This document shows positions 5,438 through 6,063 of a stretch of 6,063 bases of DNA, one piece after another. Made by a program: the position numbers and the translations under genes. The stretch is from NCBI GenBank assembly GCA_026994095.1, contig JALWRU010000230.1, forward strand, positions 1 to 6,063, in the 5' to 3' direction. The notes under the pieces are model-generated. The model worked only from the letters and a program-made list of their open reading frames with translations, had not been told where the DNA came from and ran no database searches. Position 1 is the first letter of the stretch. Each line of letters opens with the position of its first letter. The stretch comes from Nitrospira sp. GTDB taxonomy: Bacteria; Nitrospirota; JACRHL01.

Positions 5438-5562
5438 TATCGGCGTCCGCTTTTGGCTTGTGGACAACCTCTCCGGCTCCCGAAAATCCTCAACGTACAG
5501 ACGTACGCCTCCGGTTTTCGCTCGCCTGCGAGAACGCCCACAAACCAAAATCGAACGCCTAC
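5438..5562. repeat. Long-palindrome repeat, copy 3 of 3
   Basis: This 125-bp unit has the same orientation and lies 11 bases after copy 2. The outer arm reads GGCTTGTGG, opposite CCACAAACC. The central stem changes to CGTAC-AGAC-GTACG, so the G-C pair of the other copies is replaced by C-G with pairing kept. Inside the right arm the segment CTCGCCTGCGAGAACG is shared with copy 2. Confidence 0.8.
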
Positions 5563-5910
5563 CCCAGTTAATTTTCTGGGTGGCGAGACCGGTTTGTTGG
5601 CCTCTTTCGGATTTTTGAGGAATGGTCACCCCCGGCCCCATGCAGCATGGTGGCCCGTTCGCCCACCGCATCCCTGGCCCGCTGCCCTTATCGCTGCACG
5701 CCGTGCGTGCCTGCCTGTTACTCCGCTATATCCCGCACACCCGCACATTTACTGGTTCCCCCAGGGGTGCATTGCAGATATCGCAAAATAATATCGAATC
5801 CAATTGAACCTTTTGCCTGCCACAGGGGATATACGGGCGTAACCGAACCTTCGTTTACCCCCCCCTACGTGGGTTATCTCCAGTTCTTGTACAAAGAGAG
5901 CAAACGGACC
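5563..5910. other. Gene-free stretch between the repeat array and the last gene
   Basis: I find no gene in these 348 bases; the open frames crossing it continue out of the repeats and resemble nothing. It holds a weak hairpin CCCAG-TTAATTTT-CTGGG (5563-5580) at the edge of the array, a near-perfect palindrome CCATGCAGCATGG (5638-5650), an AT-rich segment at 5772-5815 where a promoter is likely, and a run of eight C at 5858-5865. Confidence 0.6.
5804..5833 (+). promoter_or_regulatory. Possible promoter for the glycine-rich protein gene
   Basis: TTGAAC (5804-5809) and GATATA (5828-5833) are spaced by 18 bases, just after the most AT-rich part of the intergenic region. The -10 matches only 3 of 6 consensus positions. 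The leader would be about 70 bases. Confidence 0.2.
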
Positions 5911-6063
5911 ATGAGAATTTTTAGTGTATTTGTGATGGCGCTGGCATTGGCCATGTTCGCCGGGCACTCCGACGCATTGGCTAAAAAAGGCAGAGGCGGT
6001 GGCGGCGGAAATGGTGGCGGTGGCGGTGGCAATCCAACACAACCTGCTCCCCCGGCACCCACC
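5911..6063 (+). CDS. Secreted glycine/proline-rich protein, 5' part only
   Basis: The frame is open from the ATG at 5911 to the window edge (51 codons), so only the N-terminus is seen. MRIFSVFVMALALAMFAG is a Sec signal peptide, with a likely cleavage after DALA (21-24). The mature protein starts KKGRG, followed by glycine runs at 29-33 and 35-40 separated by Asn, then a Pro/Ala/Thr segment (42-51). Such linkers usually join a signal peptide to an exported enzyme or binding domain, which would lie beyond the window. A purine-rich AAAGAGAG (5893-5900) stands ten bases before the ATG, a weak ribosome site. The signal-peptide composition and reading frame make the gene credible; its function cannot be told. 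Confidence 0.65.
   Translation, partial: MRIFSVFVMALALAMFAGHSDALAKKGRGGGGGNGGGGGGNPTQPAPPAPT

Noticed and set aside
5130..5562. CRISPR array
   Set aside because: Units are ~125 bp, imperfect and internally palindromic, and the spacers are 11 and 44 bp; this is not the short-repeat, regular-spacer pattern of CRISPR, and no cas gene is present.
5121..5791. Plus-strand open frames of 120-165 codons across the repeat array
   Set aside because: They translate the palindromic repeats, show the same peptide three times with many Arg/Leu, lack ribosome sites and have no domain. They are by-products of the repeats.

Overview
The window is GC-rich, densely coding bacterial DNA. The protein families point to a proteobacterium, most likely a gammaproteobacterium: a CcoG/FixG-type ferredoxin, NrtS, an Sec-secreted TPR protein and a DUF1566-like lipoprotein. 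This placement is an inference from family content and Gram-negative-type signals (lipobox, Sec signal peptides); nothing in the window fixes genus or species.

Left part (1-3504), all on the minus strand. In transcription order: a small outer-membrane-type lipoprotein with a DUF1566/Lcl-like domain (2794-3504), a secreted TPR protein (1741-2574) with its own good sigma-70-type promoter, a small membrane protein of the NrtS nitrate/nitrite transporter family with a cysteine-rich N-terminus (1229-1531), and a CcoG/FixG-like polyferredoxin that runs off the left edge (1-1201). NrtS and the ferredoxin are tightly spaced and in the same reading frame, separated by one stop codon, so they are probably one translational unit.

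Middle (3505-4107) is a 600-base gene-free stretch between the divergently transcribed lipoprotein gene and an EamA/DMT exporter gene. It is rich in inverted repeats: a UUCG-tetraloop hairpin in the lipoprotein leader, a 9-bp perfect stem and a 13-bp palindrome near the centre, and a series of hairpins in the exporter leader, including a segment that can pair with either of two partners.

Right part. The ten-helix EamA-family transporter (4108-5124, plus strand) is followed, five bases after its stop codon, by three tandem copies of a ~125-bp long-palindromic element (5130-5562) plus an orphan half-arm. The copies carry compensatory changes in their stems and a strand-asymmetric pattern of wobble pairs that suggests a structured RNA read from the minus strand. 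This is the most unusual object in the window. After a further 350 bases with no gene, a secreted glycine-rich protein begins at 5911 and runs off the right edge.

Functionally, NrtS plus the iron-sulfur protein form the only clear gene partnership (anion transport next to a membrane redox protein). The other genes are an unconnected mixture of envelope and transport functions.
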